Origin: Giesbergeria sp.
Lineage (GTDB): Bacteria; Pseudomonadota; Gammaproteobacteria; Burkholderiales; Burkholderiaceae_C
DNA: 47,046 nt
Direction of reading: 5' to 3'
Assembly (NCBI GenBank): GCA_023150295.1
Contig: JAKLLE010000023.1
Coordinates: 1 to 47,046, forward strand
Below the pieces are notes generated by a model, which saw only the letters and a program-made list of their open reading frames with translations, searched no databases and was not told where the DNA came from. The position numbers were made by a program, and so were the translations under genes. Positions 34,143-41,009 of the stretch are shown one piece after another; position 1 is the first letter of the stretch; each line of letters begins with the position of its first letter.

Positions 34143-34982
34143 ATGTGGAACCTGCAAACTCTCCCTCGGGCGGCCCTGCTGCTGACCGCCTTGTTCACGC
34201 TCTCTGGCTGCGCCACGGCGCCGCGCAGCAGCACGGCAGACTCCTGGCCCCAGTCACTGCAGCACCTGCTGCCCACCGAGGTGCTGCTGCTGGGCGAACG
34301 CCACGACGCCCCCCAGCACCAGGACATGCAGCGCCAAACGGTGGAATGGTTGGCCCAGCGTGGCCTGCTGGCGGCGCTGGTGATGGAGATGGCCGAAGCG
34401 GGCCACAGCACCCAGGGCCTGGCCCCGCAGGCCAGCGAAGCGCAGGTGCAGGCCGCCCTGGGCTGGAGCGAGGCGCTCTGGCCCTGGCAGCGCTACGCCC
34501 CGGTGGCCATGGCGGCCGTGCGCGCAGGCGTGCCCGTGCTGGGCGGCAACCTGCCCCGGCGCCAGTTGCGCACCGCGCAAACCGACACCAGCCTCGAAGC
34601 GCTGCTGACCCCCGCCGCCGTGGAGCGCCAGCGCCAGGCCGTGCGCGAGGGGCACTGCGACCTGCTGCCCGAGCCGCGCGTGCCCGGCATGGCCCGCGTG
34701 CAGATGGCGCGCGACCAGTCCCTGGCCCAGACCGCCGCTGCGGCACGCCGCCCCGGCCAGGTCGTGCTGCTCGTGGCAGGTGCAACGCATGTCAAGCGCA
34801 GCCTGGGCGTGCCCGTGCACCTGCCGCAAAATATAGAGACAAAAGTGGTCATAGCGCACGCCGGTATTGCGCAAGCAGCTATCAAAACAGAAGCAGACTG
34901 GTGGCACGCCACCGATGCCCTGCCGCCCGACGACGCCTGCGAGCAGTTGCGCCAGCAGTGGCAAAACAGACTTGCGCGCTAA
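34143..34982 (+). CDS. ChaN family lipoprotein
   Basis: 279 residues. A lipobox ends the signal peptide (LLLTALFTLSGC), so it is an exported lipoprotein. The ChaN/haem-binding fold is recognised from VLLLGERHDAPQHQDMQRQTV, ALVMEMAEAGH, VRAGVPVLGGNLPRRQLR and QVVLLVAGATHVKRSLGVPV. The family binds haem as dimers and may act in iron acquisition. Residues about 229-252 (QNIETKVVIAHAGIAQAAIK) come from repeat copy 5 inserted in frame. The TAA stop (34980-34982) shares its last base with the left end of the 161-bp fold-back element. It is divergent from narX. Confidence 0.87.
   Translation: MWNLQTLPRAALLLTALFTLSGCATAPRSSTADSWPQSLQHLLPTEVLLLGERHDAPQHQDMQRQTVEWLAQRGLLAALVMEMAEAGHSTQGLAPQASEAQVQAALGWSEALWPWQRYAPVAMAAVRAGVPVLGGNLPRRQLRTAQTDTSLEALLTPAAVERQRQAVREGHCDLLPEPRVPGMARVQMARDQSLAQTAAAARRPGQVVLLVAGATHVKRSLGVPVHLPQNIETKVVIAHAGIAQAAIKTEADWWHATDALPPDDACEQLRQQWQNRLAR
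34829..34896 (-). repeat. Dispersed palindromic repeat, copy 5 (inside chaN-like CDS)
   Basis: Read on the minus strand: TGCTTCTGTTTTGATAGC, TGCTTGCGC, variable centre, GTGCGCTATGACC, ACTTTTGTCTC. It is inside the coding region, keeps the frame open, and uses the same strand and codon phase as copy 1 (GCG codon of AGCGC; GCT-ATC/ATG-AAA at the other end). The local AT content is clearly above the flanking gene. Confidence 0.75.
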
Positions 34983-35142
34983 GAGGCTGTGAAATTCCCC
35001 CCCATGCCCGCCTTGCACGCCAAAACACCCCTGCTCGTCGTTGCAAATGCTCGCCATAGCCCAAGCTATGGCTGCGCTTTGCGCCTCGATCAGAAGTGTT
35101 TTCGCGCGCCTTTCGGGCACGGCCGAAAAGTTCACAGCCTCT
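34982..35142. repeat. 161-bp fold-back (MITE-like) element with perfect 12-bp inverted ends
   Basis: Ends AGAGGCTGTGAA (34982-34993) and TTCACAGCCTCT (35131-35142) are perfect inverted repeats. Inside, AAAACAC/GTGTTTT, GCAAA/TTTGC and a perfect 8-bp stem GCCATAGC-CCAA-GCTATGGC (35053-35072) are nested, so roughly two thirds of the 78-bp arms pair in one long hairpin with a 4-nt loop. No coding capacity. A diverged terminal copy, GAGGCTGCGAA, follows at 35143-35153. No target duplication is evident. From memory, similar sequences recur in related genomes; not searched. Confidence 0.8.
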
Positions 35143-35165
35143 GAGGCTGCGAAAATGCACCCCTT

Positions 35166-36017
35166 ATGAATGCTCCCGCCTACATCCTGACCCTCTCCTG
35201 CCCCGACCGCCTGGGGCTGGTGCACGCCGTCTCCGGCTTTCTGCTAGAGCATGGCGGCAACATCGAAGAAGCCGCCCAGTTCAACGACCACGACACGGGC
35301 CTGTTCTTCATGCGCGTGCAGTTTGCCTGCAGCCAGCACGACCACGCCACGCTGCGCGAGCGCCTGGCGACGTTTGCCGAGCCCTTCCAGATGCACTGGC
35401 GCCTGCACGCCACGGCAGAACCCATGAAGACCGTCCTCCTGGTCAGCAAGGAAGGCCACTGCCTCAACGACCTGCTGTTCCGCTGGAAGTCGGGCCTGCT
35501 GCCGGTGGACATCCGCGCCATCATCAGCAACCACCGCGATTTTTACCAGCTTGCCGCCAGCTACAACGTGCCCTTCCACCACATCCCGGTGACGGCCGCC
35601 ACCAAGGCCCAGGTCGAGGCGCGGCAGTTCGACATCATCGAGCAGGAGGGCGCCGAGCTGGTGGTGCTGGCGCGCTACATGCAGATCCTGTCGGACGACC
35701 TGTGCCGCAAGCTCTCCGGGCGCGCCATCAACATCCACCACAGCTTCCTGCCCAGCTTCAAGGGCGCCAAGCCCTATTACCAGGCCCACGACCGGGGCGT
35801 CAAGCTCATCGGCGCCACGGCGCACTACGTGACGGCGGACCTGGACGAAGGCCCCATCATCGAGCAGGACGTGGCCCGCGCCGACCACACCGACACGGTG
35901 GAAGACCTCACCGCCCGCGGGCGCGACACCGAAAGCCAGGTGCTGGCCCGCGCCGTCAAGTGGCACAGCGAGCACCGCGTGCTGCTCAACGGCCACCGCA
36001 CGGTGGTGTTCCGCTGA
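35166..36017 (+). CDS. purU: Formyltetrahydrofolate deformylase
   Basis: 283 residues. An N-terminal ACT domain (ILTLSCPDRLGLVHAVSGFL, residues about 5-85) precedes a formyl-transferase fold with catalytic motif INIHHSFLPSFKGAKPYYQA (Asn, His) and a downstream Asp in TADLDEGPIIEQD. It hydrolyses 10-formyl-THF to THF and formate, balancing one-carbon pools and feeding formate to PurT-type purine synthesis. It lies 23 bp past the fold-back element, which therefore occupies its promoter region. A LysR gene follows 23 bp downstream on the same strand. Confidence 0.96.
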   Translation: MNAPAYILTLSCPDRLGLVHAVSGFLLEHGGNIEEAAQFNDHDTGLFFMRVQFACSQHDHATLRERLATFAEPFQMHWRLHATAEPMKTVLLVSKEGHCLNDLLFRWKSGLLPVDIRAIISNHRDFYQLAASYNVPFHHIPVTAATKAQVEARQFDIIEQEGAELVVLARYMQILSDDLCRKLSGRAINIHHSFLPSFKGAKPYYQAHDRGVKLIGATAHYVTADLDEGPIIEQDVARADHTDTVEDLTARGRDTESQVLARAVKWHSEHRVLLNGHRTVVFR

Positions 36018-36040
36018 GCAGCCCCCGCCAAGGCACACCC

Positions 36041-36955
36041 ATGGCCAACGCAGCACCCCCGTCCTCCCCGGCCCTTGGCAGCGCACTGGCGCGGCGCATC
36101 CCGCCCATCCAGTGCCTGCTGACCTTCGAGGCCCTGGCGCGGCTGCGCAGCGTGACGCTCACGGCCGATGAGCTGTGCGTCACGCCCAGCGCCGTGAGCC
36201 ACCGCGTCAAGCAACTGGAGCAGATCCTGGGCACGCAGCTCTTTGGGCGTGCCGACTTCTCGCTCACCACCGACGGCATCGCCTACCTGGCCCACGTGCG
36301 CGAAGGGCTGAACGCGCTGCAGCGCTTTCCGGGTGTCTCCAGCACACCGGGCAAGCGGCGCCTGCGCATTGCCGTCACGCCCACCTTTGCGCGCGTGGTG
36401 CTCATTCCGCGCCTGCGCCAGTTCACCGAGGTGTACCCCGAGATCGACCTGACGCTGCAAATCTCCATCCCGCTGCTGGACGTGGTGGCCGAGGACGCCG
36501 ACCTGATGGTGCGCTTTGGCACCGGGCGCTACGCCGATGTGGAGCACACCGAGATTGCGCGCGACGTGGTTACCCCCCTGGCCTCGCCCGCCTGGCTGCG
36601 CGAGCACGGCCCCTTCGAGCGCCCCGAGGAGCTGGACCCCGCCACCCTGCTGCGCAGCCCGCTGGAGCCCTGGCGCACCTGGTTTGCCGCCGCCGGGCTG
36701 GACTGGCCAGAGCCCGTTAGTGGCTCGCAGTTCAACGACGTGGGCCTGATGTGCGACGCCGCCGCCGCCGGCATGGGCGTGGCGTTGGTGCGCCTGAAGC
36801 TGGGCGCCCCCTGGATCGAGAACGGCACCCTGGTGCGCCTGTACGACCTGGACGCCCCCAGCCCCCATGGCCACCATCTGTGCTGGCGCACCGGCGCCAT
36901 GGACCGCTGGGAATGCGCTGCCTTTACCGAATGGCTGCACAAGACCATATTCTAA
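36041..36955 (+). CDS. LysR family transcriptional regulator (GcvA-like)
   Basis: 304 residues. The HTH (about 22-75) contains FEALARLRSVTLTADELCVT and PSAVSHRVKQLEQILGTQLF; the effector domain follows (RRLRIAVTPTFARVVLIPRL, then LMVRFGTGRYADVEHTEIAR, then NDVGLMCDAAAAGMGVALVR). It resembles GcvA-type regulators that control one-carbon or amino-acid genes, which would suit its position directly after purU, but the target is unknown. ATG at 36041; the frame continues upstream into purU. Its stop is followed by repeat copy 6. Confidence 0.9.
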   Translation: MANAAPPSSPALGSALARRIPPIQCLLTFEALARLRSVTLTADELCVTPSAVSHRVKQLEQILGTQLFGRADFSLTTDGIAYLAHVREGLNALQRFPGVSSTPGKRRLRIAVTPTFARVVLIPRLRQFTEVYPEIDLTLQISIPLLDVVAEDADLMVRFGTGRYADVEHTEIARDVVTPLASPAWLREHGPFERPEELDPATLLRSPLEPWRTWFAAAGLDWPEPVSGSQFNDVGLMCDAAAAGMGVALVRLKLGAPWIENGTLVRLYDLDAPSPHGHHLCWRTGAMDRWECAAFTEWLHKTIF

Positions 36956-37019
36956 GCAAAATCAGCCTCTAGCGCCCGTCCAATATACGCAAGCAGCTAT
37001 CATAATGATAGCATTCTAG
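36956..37019 (-). repeat. Dispersed palindromic repeat, copy 6 (after lysR stop)
   Basis: On the minus strand: ATGCTATCATTATGATAGC (8-bp stem GCTATCAT/ATGATAGC), TGCTTGCGT, centre, GGACGGGCGCTAGAGGC, TGATTTTGC. It begins at the base after the LysR stop codon (36953-36955), in the gap before glcD. The hairpins could terminate the purU-lysR transcript. Confidence 0.8.
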
Positions 37020-37097
37020 GTCGGCTTGCAGGCGTTTCACAGCGCCCTGCAAAAAGCATCCATGCAGCGGGATGCCGATGGGACTACAGTGGCGCCC

Positions 37098-38588
37098 ATG
37101 AACGCCCCCCTTCCCACTGCCGCCCCCCAGGTACGCGCCGCCCGCCAGGCCGAGGTGGTGCAGGCCTTGCAACAGGTGCTGCCCGCCCAGGCCTTGCTGT
37201 GGCACACCGAGGACACCACCCCCTACGAGTGCGACGGCCTCACCGCCTACCGCCAGCGCCCGCTGGCCGTGTGCCTGCCCGAGACAGAAGCCCAGGTGCA
37301 GGCCGTGCTGCGCACCTGCCACCGCCTGGGCGTGCCCGTGGTGGCACGCGGCACCGGCACGGGCCTGTCGGGCGGGGCCATGCCGCATGCGCTGGGCGTG
37401 ATTCTGTCGCTGGCTCGCTTCAACCGCATCCTGGCGATCGACCCTGCCAGCCGCACCGCGCGCGTGCAGTGCGGCGTGCGCAACCTGGCCATCAGCGAGG
37501 CAGCAGCGCCCCACAACCTGTACTACGCACCCGACCCCAGCAGCCAGATCGCCTGCACCATCGGCGGCAACATTGCCGAAAACTCGGGCGGCGTGCACTG
37601 CCTGAAATACGGCCTGACCGTGCACAACGTGCTGCGCGTGCGCGGCTTCACCGCCGAGGGCGAGGAAGTGGTTTTTGGCAGCGAGGCGCTGGATGCTCCC
37701 GGCTACGACCTGCTGGCCGCCGTGATCGGCAGCGAGGGCATGCTGGCCGTGGCCATCGAGGCCACCGTCAAACTCGTGCCCAAGCCACAGTTGGCGCGCT
37801 GCATCATGGCCAGCTTCGACAGCGTGCGCAAGGCGGGCGACGCCGTGGCTGCGGTCATTGCGGCGGGCATCATCCCCGCCGGGCTGGAGATGATGGACAA
37901 GCCCATGACCGCCGCCGTGGAAGACTATGTGCACGCCGGCTACGACCTCACGGCAGAGGCCATCCTGCTGTGCGAAAGCGACGGCACGCCCGAAGAGGTG
38001 GAAGAGGAAATCGGCCGCATGAGCGCCGTGCTGCAAGGCGCGGGCGCCACCGCCCTGGCCGTGAGCCAGGGCGAGGCCGAGCGCATGCGCTTTTGGAGCG
38101 GACGCAAGAACGCTTTCCCCGCCAGCGGCCGCATCAGCCCCGACTACATGTGCATGGACTCGACCATCCCGCGCAAGCGCCTGGCCGACATCCTGCTGGC
38201 CATCCAGGACATGGAGAAGAAATACGGCCTGCGCTGCTGCAACGTGTTCCATGCGGGCGACGGCAACCTGCACCCGCTGATCCTGTTCGATGCCAACGAT
38301 GCCGACCAGCTGCACCGCGCCGAGCAGTTCGGCGCCGACATCATGAAAACCAGCGTGGCCTTTGGCGGTGCCATCACCGGCGAGCACGGCGTGGGCGTGG
38401 AAAAGCTCGCCAGCATGCGCGAGCAGTTCACCGACGCCGAGCTGGAGCAGATGGAGCGCCTCAAACGCGCCTTCGACCCGCAAGGCCTGCTCAACCCCGG
38501 CAAGGTCATCCCCGCGCCCAACCGCTGCGGCGACATGGGCATGATGAAGGCCCTGGGCGGCGGCAACGCGGCGCTGTCGCGCGCCTGA
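37098..38588 (+). CDS. glcD: FAD-linked oxidase, glycolate oxidase GlcD-type subunit
   Basis: 496 residues. The FAD-binding PCMH domain contains PVVARGTGTGLSGGAMP and IGGNIAENSGGVHCLKYGLT; the C-terminal cap has FHAGDGNLHPLILFD and GAITGEHGVGVEKL, the GlcD/D-lactate dehydrogenase signatures. It should oxidise glycolate or another 2-hydroxy acid. Normally GlcD works with GlcE and GlcF; here lrgA and lrgB follow instead, so either the other subunits are elsewhere or this is a stand-alone D-2-hydroxyacid dehydrogenase. ATG at 37098 was preferred over Mets at 37026 and 37062, since homology starts near VRAARQAEVVQAL. Confidence 0.88.
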   Translation: MNAPLPTAAPQVRAARQAEVVQALQQVLPAQALLWHTEDTTPYECDGLTAYRQRPLAVCLPETEAQVQAVLRTCHRLGVPVVARGTGTGLSGGAMPHALGVILSLARFNRILAIDPASRTARVQCGVRNLAISEAAAPHNLYYAPDPSSQIACTIGGNIAENSGGVHCLKYGLTVHNVLRVRGFTAEGEEVVFGSEALDAPGYDLLAAVIGSEGMLAVAIEATVKLVPKPQLARCIMASFDSVRKAGDAVAAVIAAGIIPAGLEMMDKPMTAAVEDYVHAGYDLTAEAILLCESDGTPEEVEEEIGRMSAVLQGAGATALAVSQGEAERMRFWSGRKNAFPASGRISPDYMCMDSTIPRKRLADILLAIQDMEKKYGLRCCNVFHAGDGNLHPLILFDANDADQLHRAEQFGADIMKTSVAFGGAITGEHGVGVEKLASMREQFTDAELEQMERLKRAFDPQGLLNPGKVIPAPNRCGDMGMMKALGGGNAALSRA

Positions 38589-38612
38589 GGCCCAGCCCGC
38601 AGGCGCCCCACC

Positions 38613-38975
38613 ATGCAGGTGCTCCAGGGCCTGGCCATTGTGCTGACCTTGCAGTCGGTGGGCGAGGCCCTGTCGCGCTGGCTGCACCTACCCTACCCCG
38701 GCCCGGTGATCGGCATGGTGCTGCTGCTGGTCGCGCTGCGCTGGCCTGCCGTGCAGCAGCGCGTGCAGACCGTGGCCCGCTTTCTGCTGGGCCACCTGTC
38801 GCTGCTGTTCGTGCCCGTGGGGGTGGGCGTGGTCACCCAGCTGGGGCTGGTGGCAGAGCACGGCCTGCGGCTGCTGGTGGTGATCGTCGCCTCCACCTGG
38901 ATCGGCCTGGCCGTCACGGCGCTGGTGCTGCGGCGGCTGATGCGCCACACCCCAACCCCAGAGGACCGCGAATGA
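38613..38975 (+). CDS. LrgA/CidA family holin-like protein
   Basis: 120 residues with four hydrophobic helices: LQGLAIVLTLQSVGEALSRW, YPGPVIGMVLLLVALRW (the conserved PGPVIGM motif), FLLGHLSLLFVPVGVGVV and LRLLVVIVASTWIGLAVTAL. LrgA/CidA proteins are small inner-membrane proteins compared with holins; in some bacteria they affect lysis or export of small carboxylates such as pyruvate or glycolate. It overlaps lrgB by 4 bp (ATGA) and follows glcD by 24 bp, hinting that the pair exports or imports a hydroxy acid metabolised by glcD (inference). Confidence 0.92.
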   Translation: MQVLQGLAIVLTLQSVGEALSRWLHLPYPGPVIGMVLLLVALRWPAVQQRVQTVARFLLGHLSLLFVPVGVGVVTQLGLVAEHGLRLLVVIVASTWIGLAVTALVLRRLMRHTPTPEDRE

Positions 38976-39697
38976 CCGACTTCGTGCAACTGTGGGTGTA
39001 CCTGTCGTCCACCCCGCTGTTCGGGCTCAACGCCACGCTGGTGGTCTATGTGCTGGCGCTGGCCTTCTACACCCGCATGGGGCAGGCTCCCTGGGCCAAC
39101 CCGGTGCTGTGGTCCATGCTGGTGCTGGGCACGGGCCTGTGGGCCACGGGCACGGCCTATCCCACCTACTTTGCAGGGGCGCAGTTCATCCACTTCCTGC
39201 TCGGGCCTGCCGTGGTCGCGCTGGCCTGGCCGCTGTGGGAGCGGCGCGCCGCACTGCGCGCGCACTGGGGGCGCTTTACCGTGGCGGCGGTGGTGGGCGG
39301 CGCTGCCGCAGCCGCCAGCGCCGTGGGCCTGGCCTGGGCGCTGGGGCTGCCCACGGAGGTGGTGATGTCGCTGGCGCCCAAGTCGGTGACCGCACCCGTG
39401 GCCATGGGCATTGCCGACAAGGTCGGCGGCATTGCCTCGCTGGCCGCCGTGTTTGCCGTGCTGACCGGGCTGTTGGGCGCCCTCAGCGGCAAGGCCTTGT
39501 TCGCCCTGCTGGGCATAGGCCAGGACGCCACCGGCTGGATGGCACGCGGCTTTGCCCTGGGCACCGCCGCCCACGGCATCGGCGCCGCCCGCGCCCTGCA
39601 GGTGCACCCGGACGCAGGCGCCTGGGCTGCGCTGGCGCTGGGGCTGCAGGTGGTGGTGGCGTCGCTGTTGATCCCGCTGGTGGCGGGTTGGTTTTGA
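38972..39697 (+). CDS. LrgB/CidB family membrane protein
   Basis: 241 residues, about seven membrane segments. The family motifs FIHFLLGPAVVALAWPLWE and EVVMSLAPKSVTAPVAMGIA are clear, with GFALGTAAHGIGAARAL near the C-terminus. It forms a unit with LrgA, whose stop overlaps its start codon. In plants and some bacteria LrgAB/PLGG proteins carry glycolate and glycerate, fitting its place directly after a glycolate oxidase-type gene. The PTEVVMSLAPKSVT region is intact, so it should be functional. Confidence 0.92.
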   Translation: MTDFVQLWVYLSSTPLFGLNATLVVYVLALAFYTRMGQAPWANPVLWSMLVLGTGLWATGTAYPTYFAGAQFIHFLLGPAVVALAWPLWERRAALRAHWGRFTVAAVVGGAAAAASAVGLAWALGLPTEVVMSLAPKSVTAPVAMGIADKVGGIASLAAVFAVLTGLLGALSGKALFALLGIGQDATGWMARGFALGTAAHGIGAARALQVHPDAGAWAALALGLQVVVASLLIPLVAGWF

Positions 39698-39908
39698 AGC
39701 CACAGGCCAAAACGGCCGTCAGGAAAAATCAGCGCGCCAGATGTGCACTGCACGCTGCGCCATCTGGGACTGGCGCAAGTATCAGTTGATTCGCTGCTAC
39801 CTCGTCGTTCAACGCCACTTGCAGGGCATCAAACATGCTGCGGCTGTGGCCGTCCATCGTGCGCCAGAGTACCGAGGATAAAAAGTCTTTGCAGCGTTCC
39901 CAAGCGCC

Positions 39909-40128
39909 TTAGTCGTCCATGGTCAGCACTTTGAGAAAAATCTCGCGGTCTTTCTTGGCGTCATTGCTGGCAGGCATCAGCATGCCTAGGCGCGCACCAG
40001 AATCAAGAGCTTGCGACCCCACCATTTGCCCAGACGGGTCAGCGTCTGCCCGTTGTTGGCCTTGCCTCTTTGTAGGCCTGGGCCGATAGGCGGGCAATGG
40101 GGAACTGGGTTTCGATGACAGTGGGCAT
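39909..40128 (-). pseudogene. Decayed N-terminus of a DUF1156-type (anti-phage-associated) DNA methyltransferase
   Basis: Three adjoining frames join into one N-terminus: MPTVIETQFPIARLSAQAYK (from ATG at 40128), then GQTLTRLGKWWGRKLLILVRA after a missing base near 40065, then GMLMPASNDAKKDREIFLKV-LTMDD after about 7 missing bases near 39988, ending in TAA at 39909-39911. The joined sequence matches, from memory, the start of anti-phage-associated DUF1156 adenine methyltransferases, usually about a thousand residues. The frame past the stop stays open to 39729 (GAWERCKDFLSSVLWRTMDG and onwards) but I do not recognise it. The stretch 39698-39908 holds nothing else. Confidence 0.6.
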
Positions 40129-40130
40129 AG

Positions 40131-40201
40131 GTTGCTTCAAATTTAATAGCTGCTTGCACATATACAGCAAGCGCCATAGGCCAATTTGGCCTAAAAAATC
40201 A
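40131..40201 (+). repeat. Dispersed palindromic repeat, copy 7 (ends on vapC stop)
   Basis: TTGCTTCAAATTTAATAGC, TGCTTGCAC, centre, CAGCAAGCGCCATAGGCC, AATTTGGCC, TAAAAAATCA. Hairpins GCTTG/CAAGC and AGGCCA-ATT-TGGCCT are visible. Its right end includes the vapC stop codon (TCA at 40199-40201), and its left end is the DNA just upstream of the DUF1156 remnant's ATG. Confidence 0.78.
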
Positions 40202-40600
40202 GGTGGCGACGGCCCAGTTGTCCAGCGGCAGGCCGGGCACCTTGGCAAATTCGCGGGTGTTGTTGGTGACGAGCAGGGCCTGCTGGCTCAGGGCGTGCGC
40301 GGCAATCATGGTATCGAGCGCGCCAATGGGGGTGCCACGGCGCTCCAGATTGGCGCGCAGGTCGCCATAGGCCCACACGGCGGCATCGTCAAACGGCAGG
40401 ATGGTGAGTGGGGCCAGAAACATCTCCAGCGCCTGGCGGTTGCGGGCCGAGCCGCTTTTGGCCACGCCAAATGCCAGTTCTGCAGCCACCACGCTGCACA
40501 GCCCCACATCGCCCATGCGGTATTGCTGAAAGCGCGCCAGCACGGCGGGGGGCTTGGCGTTGATGATGTAGATGCAGATGTTGGTGTCGAGCAGGATCAT
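40199..40600 (-). CDS. vapC: PIN-domain ribonuclease toxin
   Basis: 133 residues. PIN-domain acidic residues are in MILLDTNICIYIIN (first Asp), AAELAFGVAKS (Glu), and IGALDTMIAAHAL and LVTNNTREFAKV (last acidic and Asn/Thr), the VapC catalytic set for Mg-dependent RNA cleavage. It should cut tRNA or rRNA when the antitoxin is lost. It overlaps vapB by 4 bp. Family members include VapC/FitB. Its stop codon falls within repeat copy 7. Confidence 0.93.
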   Translation of the reverse strand: MILLDTNICIYIINAKPPAVLARFQQYRMGDVGLCSVVAAELAFGVAKSGSARNRQALEMFLAPLTILPFDDAAVWAYGDLRANLERRGTPIGALDTMIAAHALSQQALLVTNNTREFAKVPGLPLDNWAVAT

Positions 40601-40830
40601 GGGTTGATCTCGTCCCGCTGCTGGGTGTCAGGCTGCTCGCGGGTGAGCACAAAGCCGGGCTCAAAAGCGGCCAGCCCGGCTTGCAGCGTTTGCCAGGGGT
40701 TGTCCGCAGGCAGCAGCAGTACACCGTTGCCAAAGTGCTTCACCACGACTTCAGTGCCGGTGAAGCGGTATTCCTTGGGCAGCCGCACGGCTTGGCTGCG
40801 GCCAGATTGAAAAAGGCGTGCGGTGTCCAT
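40597..40830 (-). CDS. vapB: AbrB-type antitoxin
   Basis: 77 residues. The AbrB/SpoVT swapped-hairpin DNA-binding domain is seen in LFQSGRSQAVRLPKEYRFTG, followed by VVVKHFGNGVLLLPADNPW and an acidic C-terminal tail (TREQPDTQQRDEINP) that should wrap the VapC active site. It binds VapC and represses its own promoter. It is first in the pair. A perfect 10-bp palindrome lies 30 bp upstream. Confidence 0.93.
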   Translation of the reverse strand: MDTARLFQSGRSQAVRLPKEYRFTGTEVVVKHFGNGVLLLPADNPWQTLQAGLAAFEPGFVLTREQPDTQQRDEINP

Positions 40831-40859
40831 GGCGGCCCCCTTGGTTGGTAGATATCAAT

Positions 40860-40869
40860 GGTAGCTACC
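40860..40869. promoter_or_regulatory. Candidate VapB operator palindrome
   Basis: GGTAGCTACC is a perfect 10-bp palindrome 30 bp upstream of the vapB start, with a second half-site GGTAG at 40847-40851. VapB-type AbrB antitoxins bind such palindromes over their own promoters. The stretch 40870-41009 to the end of the lysR gene holds no recognised gene. Confidence 0.4.
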
Positions 40870-41009
40870 TTTGCTGATTCTGTCCAGCACGGAGTCGAAA
40901 GCGAAATATTTGCTATTGATTCAATGCCAGCCGACCTTGCTGGCCAATCGGTTGGAGAGCTTCGTTTTCCCCGGAGGCTGAAACGGTGCTGTTCAACGGC
41001 GCCTGTTCT

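Noticed and set aside
34982-35142. Simple intrinsic terminator
   Set aside because: The structure is far longer than a terminator, has precise 12-bp ends and no T tract after the loop stem; a mobile or structured element fits better.
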